Shown piece by piece: positions 37,481-49,798 of a DNA stretch of 64,000 nt (position 1 is the stretch's first letter; every line of letters begins with the position of its first letter). Under the pieces are notes generated by a model, which saw nothing but the letters and a program-made list of their open reading frames with translations, searched no databases and had not been told where the DNA came from. Origin of the DNA: Paenibacillus timonensis (GTDB lineage Bacteria > Bacillota > Bacilli > Paenibacillales > Paenibacillaceae); NCBI RefSeq assembly GCF_022427145.1, contig NZ_JAKSXN010000030.1:1-64000 (forward strand). The letters run 5' to 3'. The position numbers and the translations under genes are program-made.

Positions 37481-37891
<411 letters not shown>

Positions 37892-37936
37892 TACCTACTA
37901 TTGTAAGGTAACCAGGAAAGGAAAAGAGGTGTCAAC

Positions 37937-38560
37937 ATGAAAGGTATCTTAGGGAAAAAACTTGGAATGACTCAAGTGTTTACTCCGGAGGGGAATGTCA
38001 TTCCCGTAACGGTTATTGAGGCAAGCTCTAACGTGGTTCTGCAGAAGAAAGATCTGGAGAATGACGGCTATGAAGCGATTCAAATCGGTTATGCCGATAA
38101 GAAGGAAGCAAGAGCAAACAAACCGGAAGTTGGGCATGCGAAGAAAGCAGGCGCAACGCCTAAGCGCTACGTTCGCGAAATTCGCGGTGTTGATTTGGCA
38201 GGATACGAGGTTGGCCAAGAGGTCAAAGTTGATATTTTTGCTGAAGGCGAATTTGTTGACGTAACAGGTATTTCGAAGGGTAAAGGATTCCAAGGCGTAA
38301 TCAAACGCTGGGGACAAAGCCGCGGCCCGATGGCTCACGGTTCCCGTTACCATCGCAGACCAGGTTCCATGGGTTCCATCCAAGCGAACCGCGTTCCGAA
38401 AGGCAAACACCTTCCAGGACATATGGGTAGCGAAACCGTAACGATCCAAAACCTCGAAATCGTGCGCGTGGATGCAGAACGCAACGTACTGCTTGTTAAA
38501 GGCTCGATTCCAGGTCCTAAAAACAGCTTCGTTAAAATCAAACAAACCATTAAGAAATAA
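37937..38560 (+). CDS. rplC: 50S ribosomal protein L3
   Basis: L3 is an early-assembly protein near the peptidyltransferase centre. [15 protein letters not shown] and the loop [12 protein letters not shown], which reaches toward the A site, are present. The length is 207 residues. AAAGAGGTG precedes ATG. Second gene of the S10 operon, 45 nt after rpsJ. Confidence 0.97.
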   Translation: MKGILGKKLGMTQVFTPEGNVIPVTVIEASSNVVLQKKDLENDGYEAIQIGYADKKEARANKPEVGHAKKAGATPKRYVREIRGVDLAGYEVGQEVKVDIFAEGEFVDVTGISKGKGFQGVIKRWGQSRGPMAHGSRYHRRPGSMGSIQANRVPKGKHLPGHMGSETVTIQNLEIVRVDAERNVLLVKGSIPGPKNSFVKIKQTIKK

Positions 38561-38588
38561 TTAGCCCTCAAGAAAGGAGGAACATCAA

Positions 38589-39212
38589 ATGCCAAAAGTA
38601 GCACTTTTCAATATTAGCGGTAGCCAAGTGGGCGAAGTGGAATTGAACGATGCCGTATTCGGAATTGAGCCGAACACGCATGTCCTTCATGAAGCTGTAG
38701 TGATGCAGCGCGCTTCCCTGCGTTTCGGTACGCATAAAGTTAAAGGACGCTCCGAAGTTCGTGGCGGCGGCCGTAAGCCTTGGAAACAAAAAGGTACGGG
38801 TCGCGCTCGTCAAGGCTCCATTCGCGCTCCTCAATGGAAAGGCGGCGGCGTGGTATTCGGACCAACTCCGCGCAGCTATTCCTACAAACTGCCTAAGAAA
38901 GTTCGTCGTTTGGCGATCAAATCGGCGCTCTCGTCGAAAGTGATCGATCAGGATATCATCGTATTGGACGCACTTGCGATGAGCGCTCCTAAAACGAAAG
39001 AATTCGCAGCGATTTTGAACAACCTGAAAGTGGAACGCAAAGCTTTGATCGTAGCGCCTAGCTATGACGACAATCTGGCGCTTTCCGCACGCAATATCCC
39101 AGGTGTTAAATTCGTAGCAGCAGACGGCATTAATGTTCTTGACGTGCTGACGCACGACAAACTGATCATTACGAAGGAAGCAGTTCAGAAGGTAGAGGAG
39201 GTGCTCGCGTAA
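38589..39212 (+). CDS. rplD: 50S ribosomal protein L4
   Basis: L4 lines the exit tunnel. The loop [20 protein letters not shown], where macrolide-resistance changes arise, is wild type in appearance. The length is 207 residues. AAAGGAGG is about 8 nt before ATG. The stop overlaps the rplW start by one base (TAATG), so the two are translationally coupled. Confidence 0.97.
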   Translation: MPKVALFNISGSQVGEVELNDAVFGIEPNTHVLHEAVVMQRASLRFGTHKVKGRSEVRGGGRKPWKQKGTGRARQGSIRAPQWKGGGVVFGPTPRSYSYKLPKKVRRLAIKSALSSKVIDQDIIVLDALAMSAPKTKEFAAILNNLKVERKALIVAPSYDDNLALSARNIPGVKFVAADGINVLDVLTHDKLIITKEAVQKVEEVLA

Positions 39213-39502
39213 TGAAAGATCCTCGCGATATTATCAAACGCCCGGTGATTACGGAACGGTCTTCGGAATACATGAACGACCTGAAATATGTCTTCGAAGT
39301 AGACCTTCGTGCCAACAAAACCGAAATCAAGCAAGCTGTTGAATCGATTTTCGGCGTTAAGGTGCAGAACGTAAACACCCTGCGTGTTCCCGGGAAGCTG
39401 AAACGTTACGGACGCTACTCCGGATACACTCCCGAATGGAAGAAAGCTTTTGTTACATTGACGGCGGACAGCAAGCCGCTTCAATTCTTTGAATCGGTAT
39501 AA
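39212..39502 (+). CDS. rplW: 50S ribosomal protein L23
   Basis: L23 sits at the tunnel exit and docks trigger factor and the signal-recognition particle. [17 protein letters not shown] and [19 protein letters not shown] are typical. The length is 96 residues. The start overlaps the rplD stop (TAATG), with AGAGGAGGTG inside the rplD end as ribosome site. Confidence 0.96.
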   Translation: MKDPRDIIKRPVITERSSEYMNDLKYVFEVDLRANKTEIKQAVESIFGVKVQNVNTLRVPGKLKRYGRYSGYTPEWKKAFVTLTADSKPLQFFESV

Positions 39503-39530
39503 AATCGTTTAAAGTAAGGAGGGAAATCTC

Positions 39531-40361
39531 GTGCCAATCAAAAAGTACAAACCGACATCCCCGGCAAGACGCGCCATGAGCGTATCGACCTTCGAAGAAA
39601 TCACGACGGATCAGCCGGAGAAATCTTTGCTTGCGCCGCTGAGCAAAACGGCCGGCCGCAACAACCAAGGTAAAATCACTGTTCGTCACCACGGCGGCGG
39701 ACATAAACGTAAATACCGCATCATCGACTTCAAACGGAACAAAGATGGAATTCCAGGCCGCGTTGCTACGATCGAATACGATCCGAACCGGACTTCGAAC
39801 ATCGCTTTGATCCATTATGCCGATGGCGAAAAACGCTACATCATCGCTCCGAAAGGCTTGAAAGTGGGCGATGTGATCGAATCCGGCGCAGGTTCCGATA
39901 TCAAAATCGGTAACGCGCTGCCGCTGGAGAACATTCCGGTAGGTACCGTGATCCACAACATCGAACTGAAGCCTGGTAAAGGCGGACAACTCGTTCGTGC
40001 TGCGGGTACGGAAGCTCAATTGCTCGGTAAAGAGGATAAATACGTAACGATCCGCCTGTCTTCTGGCGAAGTTCGTAAAGTCCTGAAAGTTTGCCGCGCG
40101 ACGATCGGTTCCGTAGGTAACGGTGACCATGAGCTCGTGAAAATCGGTAAAGCGGGACGCAGCCGCTGGCTCGGACAACGTCCGGAAGTGCGCGGTGTCG
40201 TCATGAACCCGAACGATCACCCACACGGTGGTGGTGAAGGTCGCGCTCCGATCGGCCGTAAATCTCCGTTGTCTCCTTGGGGCAAACCGACCCTTGGTTA
40301 CAAAACGCGTAAAAAAGGCAAAGCTTCTGATAAATATATCGTTCGCCGTCGCACGAAGTAA
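39531..40361 (+). CDS. rplB: 50S ribosomal protein L2
   Basis: L2 is essential for subunit joining and peptidyltransferase activity. [29 protein letters not shown] and the C-terminal [22 protein letters not shown] (containing the conserved histidine) are present. The length is 276 residues. The start is GTG 39531 with AAGGAGGG upstream. Confidence 0.97.
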   Translation: MPIKKYKPTSPARRAMSVSTFEEITTDQPEKSLLAPLSKTAGRNNQGKITVRHHGGGHKRKYRIIDFKRNKDGIPGRVATIEYDPNRTSNIALIHYADGEKRYIIAPKGLKVGDVIESGAGSDIKIGNALPLENIPVGTVIHNIELKPGKGGQLVRAAGTEAQLLGKEDKYVTIRLSSGEVRKVLKVCRATIGSVGNGDHELVKIGKAGRSRWLGQRPEVRGVVMNPNDHPHGGGEGRAPIGRKSPLSPWGKPTLGYKTRKKGKASDKYIVRRRTK

Positions 40362-40434
40362 TCCGCATTTCGCGGATCACTTCGCGGCTTGAACGAGCGT
40401 AACTTGCAGCGCATTGTGAAGGGAGGATAAATGA

Positions 40435-40713
40435 ATGAGTCGCAGTCTGAAAAAGGGACCTTTTATCGACGGTTACCTGCTTAAGAAAGTGGAGGAAGCG
40501 AGCGCTTCGAACAAGAAGGTTGTGATCAAAACTTGGTCCCGTCGCTCCACGATCTATCCGCAATTCATTGGTCATACGTTTGGTGTCTATGACGGCCGCA
40601 AGCACGTACCGGTGTACGTAACCGAGGATATGGTCGGACATAAACTGGGCGAATTTGCTCCAACCCGGACCTACAAAGGTCATACGGATGACGATAAGAA
40701 AACGAGACGTTAA
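40435..40713 (+). CDS. rpsS: 30S ribosomal protein S19
   Basis: S19 pairs with S13 in the 30S head. [19 protein letters not shown] and [22 protein letters not shown] sequence (here [22 protein letters not shown]) are diagnostic. The length is 92 residues. GGGAGG precedes ATG. It sits between rplB and rplV in the fixed S10-operon order. Confidence 0.97.
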   Translation: MSRSLKKGPFIDGYLLKKVEEASASNKKVVIKTWSRRSTIYPQFIGHTFGVYDGRKHVPVYVTEDMVGHKLGEFAPTRTYKGHTDDDKKTRR

Positions 40714-40751
40714 TCACGATAAGTTCTTCGTTTGAGAGGAGGTAATACTAC

Positions 40752-41084
40752 ATGGAAGCTAAAGCACATGCAAGATCGATTCGTATTGCTCCCCGCAAAG
40801 CTCAGCTCGTTATCGACCTGATCCGCGGTAAGCAAGTTGGCGACGCGATCGCGATTCTGCGCCATACGCCAAAAGCGGCATCCCCGATCGTGGAGAAGCT
40901 TTTGAACTCGGCGATTGCCAATGCTGAACATAACTATTCTATGGATGTAAATAAATTGGTGATTACGCAAGCCTACGTAAACCAAGGCCCGACGATGAAA
41001 CGTTTCCGTCCACGGGCTATGGGACGTGCTAGCCGGATCAACAAACGCACCAGCCACATTACTTTGGTGGTATCCGAAAAATAA
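40752..41084 (+). CDS. rplV: 50S ribosomal protein L22
   Basis: L22 extends a beta-hairpin into the exit tunnel. [27 protein letters not shown] and the hairpin [24 protein letters not shown] are conserved. The length is 110 residues. GAGGAGG precedes ATG. Its TAA merges with the ribosome site of rpsC. Confidence 0.97.
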   Translation: MEAKAHARSIRIAPRKAQLVIDLIRGKQVGDAIAILRHTPKAASPIVEKLLNSAIANAEHNYSMDVNKLVITQAYVNQGPTMKRFRPRAMGRASRINKRTSHITLVVSEK

Positions 41085-41097
41085 GGAGGGAAAACGT

Positions 41098-41766
41098 GTG
41101 GGCCAAAAGGTAAATCCGGTCGGATTACGAGTAGGGATTATCCGTGATTGGGAATCCAAATGGTACGCAGGCAAAGATTTTGGTGATCTTTTGCTGGAAG
41201 ACGTAAAAATTCGTGAACACCTGAAAAATAAACTGAAAGACTCCGCGGTATCTCGGATTGAGATCGAGAGAGCGGCGAATCGTGTGAACGTGACGATCCA
41301 CACAGCCAAGCCGGGTATGGTTATCGGTAAAGGTGGTTCGGAAGTGGAAAACCTGCGCGGTGAAATTACGAAAATCGCAGGCGGCAAAAAAGTTCACATC
41401 AACATCTCTGAAATCAAACACCCTGACCTTGACGCAATTCTGGTCGCAGAAAGCATTGCACAACAATTGGAACGTCGCGTTTCTTTCCGTCGTGCGCTGA
41501 AACAAGCGATTCAAAGAACGATGCGTTCGGGAGCTAAAGGGATTAAAACGGCAGTCAGCGGTCGTCTCGGCGGCGCTGAAATCGCTCGTACGGAAGGCTA
41601 CAGTGAAGGAACTGTTCCACTTCATACGCTCCGCGCCGACATCGATTACGGTACGGCAGAAGCGCATACGACTTACGGCCGCATCGGCGTAAAAGTATGG
41701 ATTTATCGTGGAGAGGTTCTTCCTACGGCTAAGAAACAACAAGCTGTTCAGGAAGGAGGCAACTAA
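41098..41766 (+). CDS. rpsC: 30S ribosomal protein S3
   Basis: S3 has a KH domain ([16 protein letters not shown]) and shapes the mRNA entry pore. The start is GTG 41098, [23 protein letters not shown], with AAGGAGGG at 41083-41090 spaced 7 nt; the longer frame back into rplV is not used. The length is 222 residues. rplP follows after 2 nt. Confidence 0.97.
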   Translation: MGQKVNPVGLRVGIIRDWESKWYAGKDFGDLLLEDVKIREHLKNKLKDSAVSRIEIERAANRVNVTIHTAKPGMVIGKGGSEVENLRGEITKIAGGKKVHINISEIKHPDLDAILVAESIAQQLERRVSFRRALKQAIQRTMRSGAKGIKTAVSGRLGGAEIARTEGYSEGTVPLHTLRADIDYGTAEAHTTYGRIGVKVWIYRGEVLPTAKKQQAVQEGGN

Positions 41767-41768
41767 TC

Positions 41769-42203
41769 ATGTTGGTACCAAAACGTGTAAAACACCGCAA
41801 GCAACAACGCGGTAATATGAGAGGCCAAGCAAAAGGCGGCACCGAATTGAACTTCGGCGAATACGGCCTGCAAGCTCTGGAGCCGACTTGGATTACGAAC
41901 CGTCAAATCGAAGCAGCGCGTATCGCGATGACTCGTTACATCAAACGTGGCGGTAAAGTATGGATTAAAATTTTCCCTGACAAGCCGATTACTCAGAAGC
42001 CTCTTGAAGTCCGGATGGGTAGCGGTAAAGGTAACGTAGAGAAATGGGTCGCAGTTGTGAAGCCGGGCAAAATCATGTTTGAGCTTGCCGGCGTATCGGA
42101 GGAAATTGCACGCGAAGCTATGCGTCTTGCCGCCCACAAACTGCCGATCAAAACGAAGTTTGTGAAACGTGAAGAATTGGGTGGTGAAGCAAATGAAAGC
42201 TAA
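41769..42203 (+). CDS. rplP: 50S ribosomal protein L16
   Basis: L16 supports the A-site tRNA elbow. [24 protein letters not shown] and the [20 protein letters not shown] segment are family hallmarks. The length is 144 residues. AGGAGGCAAC at the rpsC end is its ribosome site. The last 11 nt overlap rpmC. Confidence 0.97.
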   Translation: MLVPKRVKHRKQQRGNMRGQAKGGTELNFGEYGLQALEPTWITNRQIEAARIAMTRYIKRGGKVWIKIFPDKPITQKPLEVRMGSGKGNVEKWVAVVKPGKIMFELAGVSEEIAREAMRLAAHKLPIKTKFVKREELGGEANES

Positions 42204-42393
42204 TGAACTTCGCAACTTAACCACTGCAGAAATCGAACAAAAAATCGCAGGTTTTAAAGAAGAACTCTTTAACCTCCGTTTTCAGTTGGCTACCGGCCAA
42301 CTCGATAACCCGACTCGGATCCGCGATGTGCGTAAGGAAATAGCTCGTGCTAAAACCGTTATCCGTGAAAGAGAACTTGGGATTATCAGTTAA
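42193..42393 (+). CDS. rpmC: 50S ribosomal protein L29
   Basis: L29 sits near the tunnel exit next to L23. [31 protein letters not shown] is typical and the two-helix protein has 66 residues. ATG 42193 lies inside the rplP end (overlap 11 nt), with GGGTGGTG upstream. An in-frame ATG at 42169 would add 8 atypical residues. Confidence 0.95.
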   Translation: MKANELRNLTTAEIEQKIAGFKEELFNLRFQLATGQLDNPTRIRDVRKEIARAKTVIRERELGIIS

Positions 42394-42444
42394 GAAGCGC
42401 CAAACGCATAAGCGAAGCGCCTAAGTCCAGGAAGGAGGCTAACC

Positions 42445-42708
42445 ATGAGCGAACGTAACAGCCGTAAAGTGCAAATTGGTAAAGTCGTCAGCGACAAGAT
42501 GGACAAAACGATCGTTGTTGCTGTAGAAACCTACAAAAAGCATGATTTGTACCACAAGCGCATTAAATACACGAAGAAATTTAAAGCGCATGACGAGAAC
42601 AACACTGCGAAAATCGGCGACATCGTCAAAATCGCCGAAACTCGCCCGCTGTCCAAAGACAAACGCTGGAGACTCGTTGAAGTCGTTGAAGAAGCGGTTA
42701 TCATTTAA
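42445..42708 (+). CDS. rpsQ: 30S ribosomal protein S17
   Basis: S17 is an early 30S assembly protein with an OB fold. [27 protein letters not shown] and [24 protein letters not shown] are typical. The length is 87 residues. GGAAGGAGG precedes ATG. First of the genes usually counted as the spc segment boundary. Confidence 0.96.
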   Translation: MSERNSRKVQIGKVVSDKMDKTIVVAVETYKKHDLYHKRIKYTKKFKAHDENNTAKIGDIVKIAETRPLSKDKRWRLVEVVEEAVII

Positions 42709-42744
42709 TAGCACGGTAGCTTAGACCGAAAGGAGGAAATATCC

Positions 42745-43113
42745 ATGATTCAACCATTTACACGTTTGCAGGTTGCTGACAACTCCGGCGCGAAGGAACT
42801 GATGTGTATCCGCGTATTGGGCGGTACGGGTCGTCGTACGGCACAAATCGGTGATCTGATCGTTTGCTCCGTCAAACAAGCAACACCAGGCGGCGTTGTC
42901 AAAAAAGGTGATGTAGTCAGAGCGGTTGTCGTTCGTACGAAACGTTCGGTTCGTCGTAAAGACGGTTCCTACATTGCATTCGACGAGAACGCAGCGGTTG
43001 TTGTTAAAGAAGATAAGAGCCCACGCGGAACGCGTATCTTCGGACCTGTTGCCCGCGAACTTCGCGACAAGGACTTTATGAAGATCGTTTCCTTGGCTCC
43101 GGAAGTTATCTAA
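42745..43113 (+). CDS. rplN: 50S ribosomal protein L14
   Basis: L14 is at the subunit interface. [31 protein letters not shown] and [29 protein letters not shown] are nearly invariant. The length is 122 residues. AAAGGAGG precedes ATG. Confidence 0.97.
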   Translation: MIQPFTRLQVADNSGAKELMCIRVLGGTGRRTAQIGDLIVCSVKQATPGGVVKKGDVVRAVVVRTKRSVRRKDGSYIAFDENAAVVVKEDKSPRGTRIFGPVARELRDKDFMKIVSLAPEVI

Positions 43114-43165
43114 GAACACCCCGTAAGCCAATGGGGAGCCCGATTTAACAGGAGGTGTAAACCAA

Positions 43166-43519
43166 GTGCCTAGACTGAAGAAGATTCTTGAATCTCATAA
43201 CAATAAGCTGCACGTCAAAAAGGACGACACGGTGATCGTGATTTCCGGTAAAGACAAAGGCAAAAAAGGCCGCGTCATCGCCGCTTATCCTCGCGAAAAC
43301 CGCGTGCTTGTGGAAGGCGTGAACATGGTTAAGAAACATCAAAAACCAAACCAACTGAACCCACAAGGCGGCATCATCGAGAAAGAAGCTCCGATTCACG
43401 TTTCGAACGTAATGCACGTTGATCCGAAGAGCGGAAAAGTAACCCGTATCGGTTACAAAGTATTGGACAACGGCAAGAAAGTTCGCGTAGCGAAAAGATC
43501 CGGAGAAGTAATCGACTAA
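43166..43519 (+). CDS. rplX: 50S ribosomal protein L24
   Basis: L24 is an early 50S assembly protein with a KOW motif ([31 protein letters not shown]). The length is 117 residues. The start is GTG 43166 ([21 protein letters not shown]), with AGGAGGTG about 7 nt upstream. The N-terminus is somewhat longer than the 103-residue B. subtilis form. Confidence 0.95.
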   Translation: MPRLKKILESHNNKLHVKKDDTVIVISGKDKGKKGRVIAAYPRENRVLVEGVNMVKKHQKPNQLNPQGGIIEKEAPIHVSNVMHVDPKSGKVTRIGYKVLDNGKKVRVAKRSGEVID

Positions 43520-43552
43520 TCCAGTAACGTTAAGAAAGGAGGTCCATGATTC

Positions 43553-44095
43553 ATGGCAGCAAGATTGAAAGAACGCTTTTTGAACGAAGTAACACCTGCT
43601 TTGGTTCAAAAATTCAACTATACAACGGTAATGCAAGTGCCGAAGATCGAGAAAGTCGTTATCAACATGGGTGTTGGTGACGCTGTAGCGAACTCCAAAG
43701 TACTTGATTCCGCAGTAAACGATATGCAGTTGATCGCTGGTCAAAAGCCGGTTATCACCCGTGCGAAGAAATCCATCGCCGGTTTCAAACTGCGTGAGAA
43801 CATGCCGATCGGCGTGAAAGTAACCCTTCGCGGTGACCGCATGTACCATTTCCTCGACAAACTGTTTAACGTAACGCTTCCGCGCGTCCGTGACTTCCAC
43901 GGCGTATCGACGAAAGCATTCGACGGTCGCGGCAACTATACGCTGGGCCTGAAAGAGCAACTGATTTTCCCTGAGATCGAGTACGATCAAGTGGATAAAG
44001 TGCGTGGTATGGATATCGTCATCGTAACGACGGCGAAGACCGACGAAGAATCCCGCGAGCTCTTGACGCAACTCGGCATGCCGTTTGCTAAGTAA
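43553..44095 (+). CDS. rplE: 50S ribosomal protein L5
   Basis: L5 binds 5S rRNA and contacts S13 across the interface. [47 protein letters not shown] and [18 protein letters not shown] are conserved. The length is 180 residues. AAAGGAGGT precedes ATG. Confidence 0.97.
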   Translation: MAARLKERFLNEVTPALVQKFNYTTVMQVPKIEKVVINMGVGDAVANSKVLDSAVNDMQLIAGQKPVITRAKKSIAGFKLRENMPIGVKVTLRGDRMYHFLDKLFNVTLPRVRDFHGVSTKAFDGRGNYTLGLKEQLIFPEIEYDQVDKVRGMDIVIVTTAKTDEESRELLTQLGMPFAK

Positions 44096-44137
44096 AAGTC
44101 CATTTTCTCCGAAACTATTTAGGAGGTGTCAGGCTAA

Positions 44138-44323
44138 GTGGCTAAAACTTCGATGAAAGTTAAACAACAACGTACACCTAAATTCAAAGTTCGGGCTTAT
44201 ACCCGTTGTGAACGTTGTGGTCGCCCACATTCGGTATTGCAAAAGTACAAGATTTGCAGAATTTGCTTCCGTGAATTAGCTTATAAAGGCCAGATTCCTG
44301 GCGTGAAAAAAGCAAGCTGGTAA
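44138..44323 (+). CDS. rpsZ: 30S ribosomal protein S14, type Z
   Basis: This is the short zinc-binding form of S14 (61 residues). CERCGRPH and [22 protein letters not shown] supply the C4 zinc site that separates it from the long zinc-free form. The start is GTG 44138, with AGGAGGTG upstream. No second S14 gene is visible in the window. Confidence 0.96.
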   Translation: MAKTSMKVKQQRTPKFKVRAYTRCERCGRPHSVLQKYKICRICFRELAYKGQIPGVKKASW

Positions 44324-44354
44324 TTAATCAACAACGGGAAGGAGGTTTACACGT

Positions 44355-44753
44355 ATGACTATGTCAGATCCAATTGCAGATATGCTTACTCGTATTCGTA
44401 ACGCCAACACGGTGCGTCACGAGACGGTTGAACTGCCTGCGTCCACGATCAAGAAACAAATCGCCGAGATCCTGAAGCGTGAAGGTTTCATCCGTGACGC
44501 TGAATATATCGACGATAACAAACAAGGGATCATCCGTATTTTCCTGAAATACGGCCCGAACAACGAACGCGTCATCTCTGGACTTAAGAGAATCAGTAAA
44601 CCAGGCCTTCGCGTGTACACGAAAAGCAACGAAATTCCTCGTGTCCTCGGCGGCTTGGGTATCGCGATTATCTCCACTTCCAAAGGTGTCATGACTGACA
44701 AGGAAGCTCGCCAGTCCAAAGCCGGCGGCGAAGTTGTCTGCTACGTTTGGTAA
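44355..44753 (+). CDS. rpsH: 30S ribosomal protein S8
   Basis: S8 binds helix 21 of 16S rRNA, and in some bacteria represses the spc operon. [18 protein letters not shown] and [18 protein letters not shown] end ([27 protein letters not shown]) are typical. The length is 132 residues from ATG 44355; AAGGAGG is about 8 nt upstream. ATG 44361 is an alternative. Confidence 0.96.
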   Translation: MTMSDPIADMLTRIRNANTVRHETVELPASTIKKQIAEILKREGFIRDAEYIDDNKQGIIRIFLKYGPNNERVISGLKRISKPGLRVYTKSNEIPRVLGGLGIAIISTSKGVMTDKEARQSKAGGEVVCYVW

Positions 44754-44783
44754 TTAACGTCTTATAACAAGGAGGTGCAATAA

Positions 44784-45326
44784 ATGTCTCGTATTGGTCG
44801 CAAACCAATTACAGTACCAAGTGGTGTGGATGTCACACTTGATAATAGCGTCATTACGGTAAAAGGGCCGAAAGGCACTTTGACTCGTGAGCTTCACAAG
44901 GACATCAAGGTATCGGTTGAAGGCAACGTGATTTCCGTTGAGCGTCCTTCTGATAATAAATTACATCGTTCCCTGCATGGCACGACTCGCTCCGTTGTGA
45001 GCAACATGGTCAGCGGGGTAACGGAAGGTTTCTCCAAATCGCTCGAGCTGGTTGGTGTCGGTTACCGCGCAAGCTTGTCCGGCAACAAACTGGTCCTGAA
45101 CGTAGGTTACTCCCACCCGGTGGAAATTACGCCGGAAGCGGGCATCGAATTTGAAGTGCCTTCGAATACGAAGATCATCGTTAAAGGGATCAATAAAGAG
45201 CGCGTAGGCGAATACGCTGCTAAAATTCGTTCCGTCCGCGAACCTGAGCCATACAAAGGCAAAGGGATCAAGTATGAAGGCGAACGCATCATTCGTAAGG
45301 AAGGTAAAGCCGGTAAGAAGAAATAA
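44784..45326 (+). CDS. rplF: 50S ribosomal protein L6
   Basis: L6 lies near the factor-binding site. [18 protein letters not shown] and the C-terminal [24 protein letters not shown] signature ([20 protein letters not shown]) identify it. The length is 180 residues with two related domains. AAGGAGGTG precedes ATG. Confidence 0.97.
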   Translation: MSRIGRKPITVPSGVDVTLDNSVITVKGPKGTLTRELHKDIKVSVEGNVISVERPSDNKLHRSLHGTTRSVVSNMVSGVTEGFSKSLELVGVGYRASLSGNKLVLNVGYSHPVEITPEAGIEFEVPSNTKIIVKGINKERVGEYAAKIRSVREPEPYKGKGIKYEGERIIRKEGKAGKKK

Positions 45327-45410
45327 GTTTCTTCTTAACCTGCCTATCCTTCTGGCGTCTTGAAACGAAATGTCCGATAGTGGTAAACCGAAGGGAGTGA
45401 AATGGAAGTC

Positions 45411-45779
45411 ATGATTACAAAAGGTGATAAGAACAAAGCACGTCTGAAAAGACATCTGCGTGTGCGTAAAAAAGTCCAAGGAACGGCAGCTCGTCCAAGA
45501 CTGAACGTATACCGTTCTTCCAAACATATCTACGCTCAACTGATCGACGACGTAGCAGGCGTAACGCTGGCTAGCGCATCGACCGTCGATAAAGAACTGA
45601 GCAGTTCGATCGGCAATGGCGGCAACGTGGAATCCGCTCGCAAAGTTGGCGAATTGATCGCGAAACGCGCTCAAGAAAAAGGGGTCAAAAACATTGTATT
45701 TGACCGCGGAGGATACTTGTACCATGGACGGATTCAGGCGCTGGCTGACGCAGCCCGCGAAGCAGGCCTGGAATTCTAA
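45411..45779 (+). CDS. rplR: 50S ribosomal protein L18
   Basis: L18 binds 5S rRNA together with L5. [18 protein letters not shown] and [32 protein letters not shown] end are conserved. The length is 122 residues from ATG 45411 ([15 protein letters not shown]), the start supported by family alignment. ATG 45402 is in frame and closer to AAGGGAG (45391-45397), so the true start may be 3 codons earlier. Confidence 0.95.
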   Translation: MITKGDKNKARLKRHLRVRKKVQGTAARPRLNVYRSSKHIYAQLIDDVAGVTLASASTVDKELSSSIGNGGNVESARKVGELIAKRAQEKGVKNIVFDRGGYLYHGRIQALADAAREAGLEF

Positions 45780-45807
45780 AAATAATCACTAAAAGGAGGT
45801 TAACGAC

Positions 45808-46305
45808 TTGCGTGTAGATCCGAACACTTTAGAACTGACAGAAAGAGTTGTAAACATTAACCGCGTAGCTAAAGTAGTTAAAGGCGGACGTCGTTTTAGC
45901 TTCAGCGCGCTCGTGGTTGTCGGCGACGGCAAAGGCTGGGTTGGCGCCGGGATCGGTAAAGCAGGCGAAGTGCCTGACGCGATCCGCAAAGGCATCGAAG
46001 ATGCGAAGAAAAACCTTGTCCATGTTCCGCTCGTGGGCACTACGATCCCTCACCAAGTAATCGGGCATTTCGGAGCTGGCCGCGTTCTGTTGAAACCGGC
46101 ATCCGAAGGTACCGGGGTTATCGCTGGCGGTCCGGTTCGTGCGGTTCTCGAACTGGCTGGCGTAGGCGACATTTTGACTAAATCTTTGGGTTCTTCGAAT
46201 TCCATCAACATGGTCAACGCGACTTTGGAGGGCTTGTCCCGTCTGAAACGCGCTGAGGATGTTGCGAAATTGCGCGGTAAAACCGTCGAAGAACTTCTCG
46301 GTTAA
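45808..46305 (+). CDS. rpsE: 30S ribosomal protein S5
   Basis: S5 affects decoding accuracy and mRNA unwinding. [27 protein letters not shown] is the double-stranded-RNA-binding-like part, containing the spectinomycin loop in ordinary form, and [16 protein letters not shown] ends it. The length is 165 residues. The start is TTG 45808, with AAAAGGAGGT 7 nt upstream and no ATG available near it. Confidence 0.96.
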   Translation: MRVDPNTLELTERVVNINRVAKVVKGGRRFSFSALVVVGDGKGWVGAGIGKAGEVPDAIRKGIEDAKKNLVHVPLVGTTIPHQVIGHFGAGRVLLKPASEGTGVIAGGPVRAVLELAGVGDILTKSLGSSNSINMVNATLEGLSRLKRAEDVAKLRGKTVEELLG

Positions 46306-46317
46306 GGAGGGAATCTC

Positions 46318-46503
46318 ATGGCTAAACTGCAAATTACCCTCGTGCGTAGTTTGATCGGTCGTCCGGAGAACCAACGTACTACCGTGAAAACTTTGGGTCT
46401 TCGCAAGATCAACCAATCCGTCGTTCACAACGATAACCCGGCCATTCGCGGCATGGTTAATCAAGTGAGCCACCTGGTATCGGTTAAAGAAATCGAAGGC
46501 TAA
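46318..46503 (+). CDS. rpmD: 50S ribosomal protein L30
   Basis: This is the short bacterial L30, 61 residues. [37 protein letters not shown] is typical. AAGGAGGG overlaps the rpsE stop, so translation is tightly linked to rpsE. Confidence 0.96.
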   Translation: MAKLQITLVRSLIGRPENQRTTVKTLGLRKINQSVVHNDNPAIRGMVNQVSHLVSVKEIEG

Positions 46504-46556
46504 GGATTTCGGAAGCTTTTTTAGTGCCAACAATAAATAAGGAGGTGCAACGAACG

Positions 46557-46997
46557 ATGAAGTTACATGAGCTTTCCCCAGCTCCTGGCTCCCGCCAAGA
46601 ACGCAAGCGCGTTGGCCGCGGTACAGGTAGCGGCATGGGTAAAACGTCTACTCGCGGTCACAAAGGTCAAAACGCTCGTTCCGGCGGTGGTGTGCGTCCG
46701 GGCTTCGAAGGCGGTCAAAACCCGCTGTATCGTCGCTTGCCAAAACGCGGGTTCATCAATCCGACGCGGAAAGAGTATGCGATTGTTAACATCGAAGATT
46801 TGAACAGCTTTGCGGCGGATACGGAAGTGACTCCTGAACTGTTGTTTGAACAAGGAATCGTGAAAGACGCGAAGAGCGGCATCAAGATTCTCGGCAACGG
46901 TGAAGTTACTGTCAAGCTGACAGTTAAAGCGAATAAGTTCTCCCAATCTGCGGTAGAGAAAATCGAGGCTGCCGGCGGTAAAACCGAGGTGATCTAA
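46557..46997 (+). CDS. rplO: 50S ribosomal protein L15
   Basis: L15 has a glycine-rich extended N-terminus that threads through 23S rRNA ([35 protein letters not shown]). The length is 146 residues. AAGGAGGTG at 46539-46547 is 9 nt before ATG 46557; the longer frame from 46524 has no ribosome site. The stop overlaps secY by one base. Confidence 0.97.
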   Translation: MKLHELSPAPGSRQERKRVGRGTGSGMGKTSTRGHKGQNARSGGGVRPGFEGGQNPLYRRLPKRGFINPTRKEYAIVNIEDLNSFAADTEVTPELLFEQGIVKDAKSGIKILGNGEVTVKLTVKANKFSQSAVEKIEAAGGKTEVI

Positions 46998-48295
46998 TGT
47001 TTAAAACCATTAAGAACATATGGCATGTTCAAGACCTTCGCAACCGCATTTTGTTCACGTTGTTTATCTTCCTCGTTTACCGGATCGGTTCTTTCGTTCC
47101 GGTTCCGGGCGTTAATAAAGACGTTTTCGAGGCAACGAACACGGCAGGAAGCGACTTGTTAGGGTTCTTGAACACCTTCTCGGGCGGCGCCCTAAAGAAT
47201 TTCTCGATCTTCGCCCTCGGGATCATGCCTTATATCACGGCTTCCATCATCGTGCAACTCTTGTCCATGGACGTCATTCCGAAATTTGCGGAATGGGCCA
47301 AACAAGGGGAACACGGCAAGAAAAAAATGGCTCAAGTGACTCGTTACGGTACGGTCATTTTGGCCGTGATTCAGGCTTTTGCCACATCGGTTGGCTTTAA
47401 CCGGTTGTACGGCACAGAAATGGTACCAAACGCAACGTTTGGTGACTATCTGGTTATTGCAATCGTGTTAACGGCCGGTACATCGTTCCTGATGTGGTTA
47501 GGTGAGCAGATTACCGAAAGAGGGATCGGCAATGGGATTTCGCTCATCATCTTCGCCGGGATTGTTGCGACGATTCCATCGCATATCACGACAATTGCTC
47601 AATCCGAGTTTATTGTTGAAGGTGCAGCGTTTATCAACGTGGTGAAGTCCATTGCGATTATCCTCGTAGTCGTATTGATCGTAATCGGCGTCATTTACGT
47701 CCAACAAGCAATCCGCAAAATTCCGGTACAATACGCTAAACGCGTGGTTGGCAACAAAATGTATGGCGGGCAGAATACGCATATTCCGCTCAAAATCAAT
47801 GCTGCCGGCGTAATTCCGGTCATTTTCGCTGTTTCCTTGCTTCAATTCCCAGTGGTTATCGCCAGCTTCTGGTCGACGCACACTTGGGCGCAATGGATCA
47901 GCAACAACTTGTCTACCGACCGTCCGCTTGGGATGGTGCTTTATGTGGTCATGATCATCGGCTTCACGTTCTTCTATACGTTCGTACAGATGAACCCGCA
48001 GCAGATGGCTGAGAACATGAAGAAAAACGGCGGATACATTCCGGGGATCCGTCCGGGTAAAACGACGGAAACCTATCTTACTCGGGTATTGACCCGTCTG
48101 ACGATGACCGGCGCTATTTTCTTGGCTGCGATCTCCATCCTTCCTATGGCATTGGGGGCTGTGGCAGGTTTGCCGCGTACGGTTCTGATCGGCGGTACTT
48201 CGATCCTGATCGTCATCGGCGTTGCGCTGGATACGATGAAGACCATCGAAGGCCAATTGATCAAACGTCACTATAAAGGTTTCATCAATAAATAG
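46997..48295 (+). CDS. secY: Preprotein translocase subunit SecY
   Basis: SecY is the channel of the Sec translocon. About ten transmembrane segments are visible in 432 residues. GIMPYITASIIVQLLSMDVIPKF forms the TM2/plug region, and ERGIGNGISLIIFAGI and the cytoplasmic PVQYAKRVVGNKMYGGQNTHIPLKIN loop are conserved. The start overlaps the rplO stop (TAATG). A perfect-ended hairpin follows before adk. Confidence 0.97.
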   Translation: MFKTIKNIWHVQDLRNRILFTLFIFLVYRIGSFVPVPGVNKDVFEATNTAGSDLLGFLNTFSGGALKNFSIFALGIMPYITASIIVQLLSMDVIPKFAEWAKQGEHGKKKMAQVTRYGTVILAVIQAFATSVGFNRLYGTEMVPNATFGDYLVIAIVLTAGTSFLMWLGEQITERGIGNGISLIIFAGIVATIPSHITTIAQSEFIVEGAAFINVVKSIAIILVVVLIVIGVIYVQQAIRKIPVQYAKRVVGNKMYGGQNTHIPLKINAAGVIPVIFAVSLLQFPVVIASFWSTHTWAQWISNNLSTDRPLGMVLYVVMIIGFTFFYTFVQMNPQQMAENMKKNGGYIPGIRPGKTTETYLTRVLTRLTMTGAIFLAAISILPMALGAVAGLPRTVLIGGTSILIVIGVALDTMKTIEGQLIKRHYKGFINK

Positions 48296-48299
48296 TCGG

Positions 48300-49037
<738 letters not shown>

Positions 49038-49042
49038 GTGAA

Positions 49043-49795
49043 ATGATCATTTGTAAATCCGAAACGGAACTAGGCTTTATGCGAGAAGCTGGGCGAATCG
49101 TAGCGGAAACGCACAGGCTCATGGCGCAATCGATTGAGCCTGGAATTACGACGGGGGAACTCGATCAACTCGCCGATAAATATATTCGCAGTCAGGGCGC
49201 CGTGCCGTCCTTTAAAGGTTACAACGGTTTTCCTTACAGCATTTGCGCTTCGGTCAACGAAGAATTGGTACACGGATTTCCCGGCAAACGCAAATTGAAC
49301 GAAGGCGATATCATTACATTGGATATCGGCGCGGAGTATCGTGGTTTCCATGGGGACTCGGCGTGGACGTATCCGGTAGGCGAAATTTCGGAGGACGCCA
49401 AGAAGCTCTTGGAGGTCACCGAAGGATCCCTGTATGCGGGCCTTGCGCTCGTTAAGCCGGATGTTCGATTGTTCACGATCTCGCATGCGATTCAGCAATT
49501 TATCGAAGCTGCCGGTTTTTCCGTCGTTCGGGAATATGTCGGTCACGGCATTGGCGCGAGCTTGCACGAAGAACCGCAAATTCCGAATTATGGTTTGCCT
49601 GACCGGGGACCTCGGCTTAAGCCCGGGATGGTCCTGGCGATCGAACCGATGGTTAACATGGGGAAGCGATATGTAAAAACGCTGGAAGACAACTGGACAG
49701 TGGTCACGGTGGATGGTTCGCTGTGTGCTCATTTCGAGCATACGGTAGCCGTAACGCCGGACGGGATGGAAATTTTCACGAAGCTGAATGCGTAG
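49043..49795 (+). CDS. map: Methionine aminopeptidase, type I
   Basis: Map removes the initiator methionine from nascent proteins. The pita-bread fold has the metal ligands in [21 protein letters not shown] and the final FEHTVAVT glutamate region. The length is 250 residues. It starts 5 nt after the adk stop, with TAGGTG at the stop as ribosome site. Confidence 0.95.
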   Translation: MIICKSETELGFMREAGRIVAETHRLMAQSIEPGITTGELDQLADKYIRSQGAVPSFKGYNGFPYSICASVNEELVHGFPGKRKLNEGDIITLDIGAEYRGFHGDSAWTYPVGEISEDAKKLLEVTEGSLYAGLALVKPDVRLFTISHAIQQFIEAAGFSVVREYVGHGIGASLHEEPQIPNYGLPDRGPRLKPGMVLAIEPMVNMGKRYVKTLEDNWTVVTVDGSLCAHFEHTVAVTPDGMEIFTKLNA

Positions 49796-49798
49796 GTG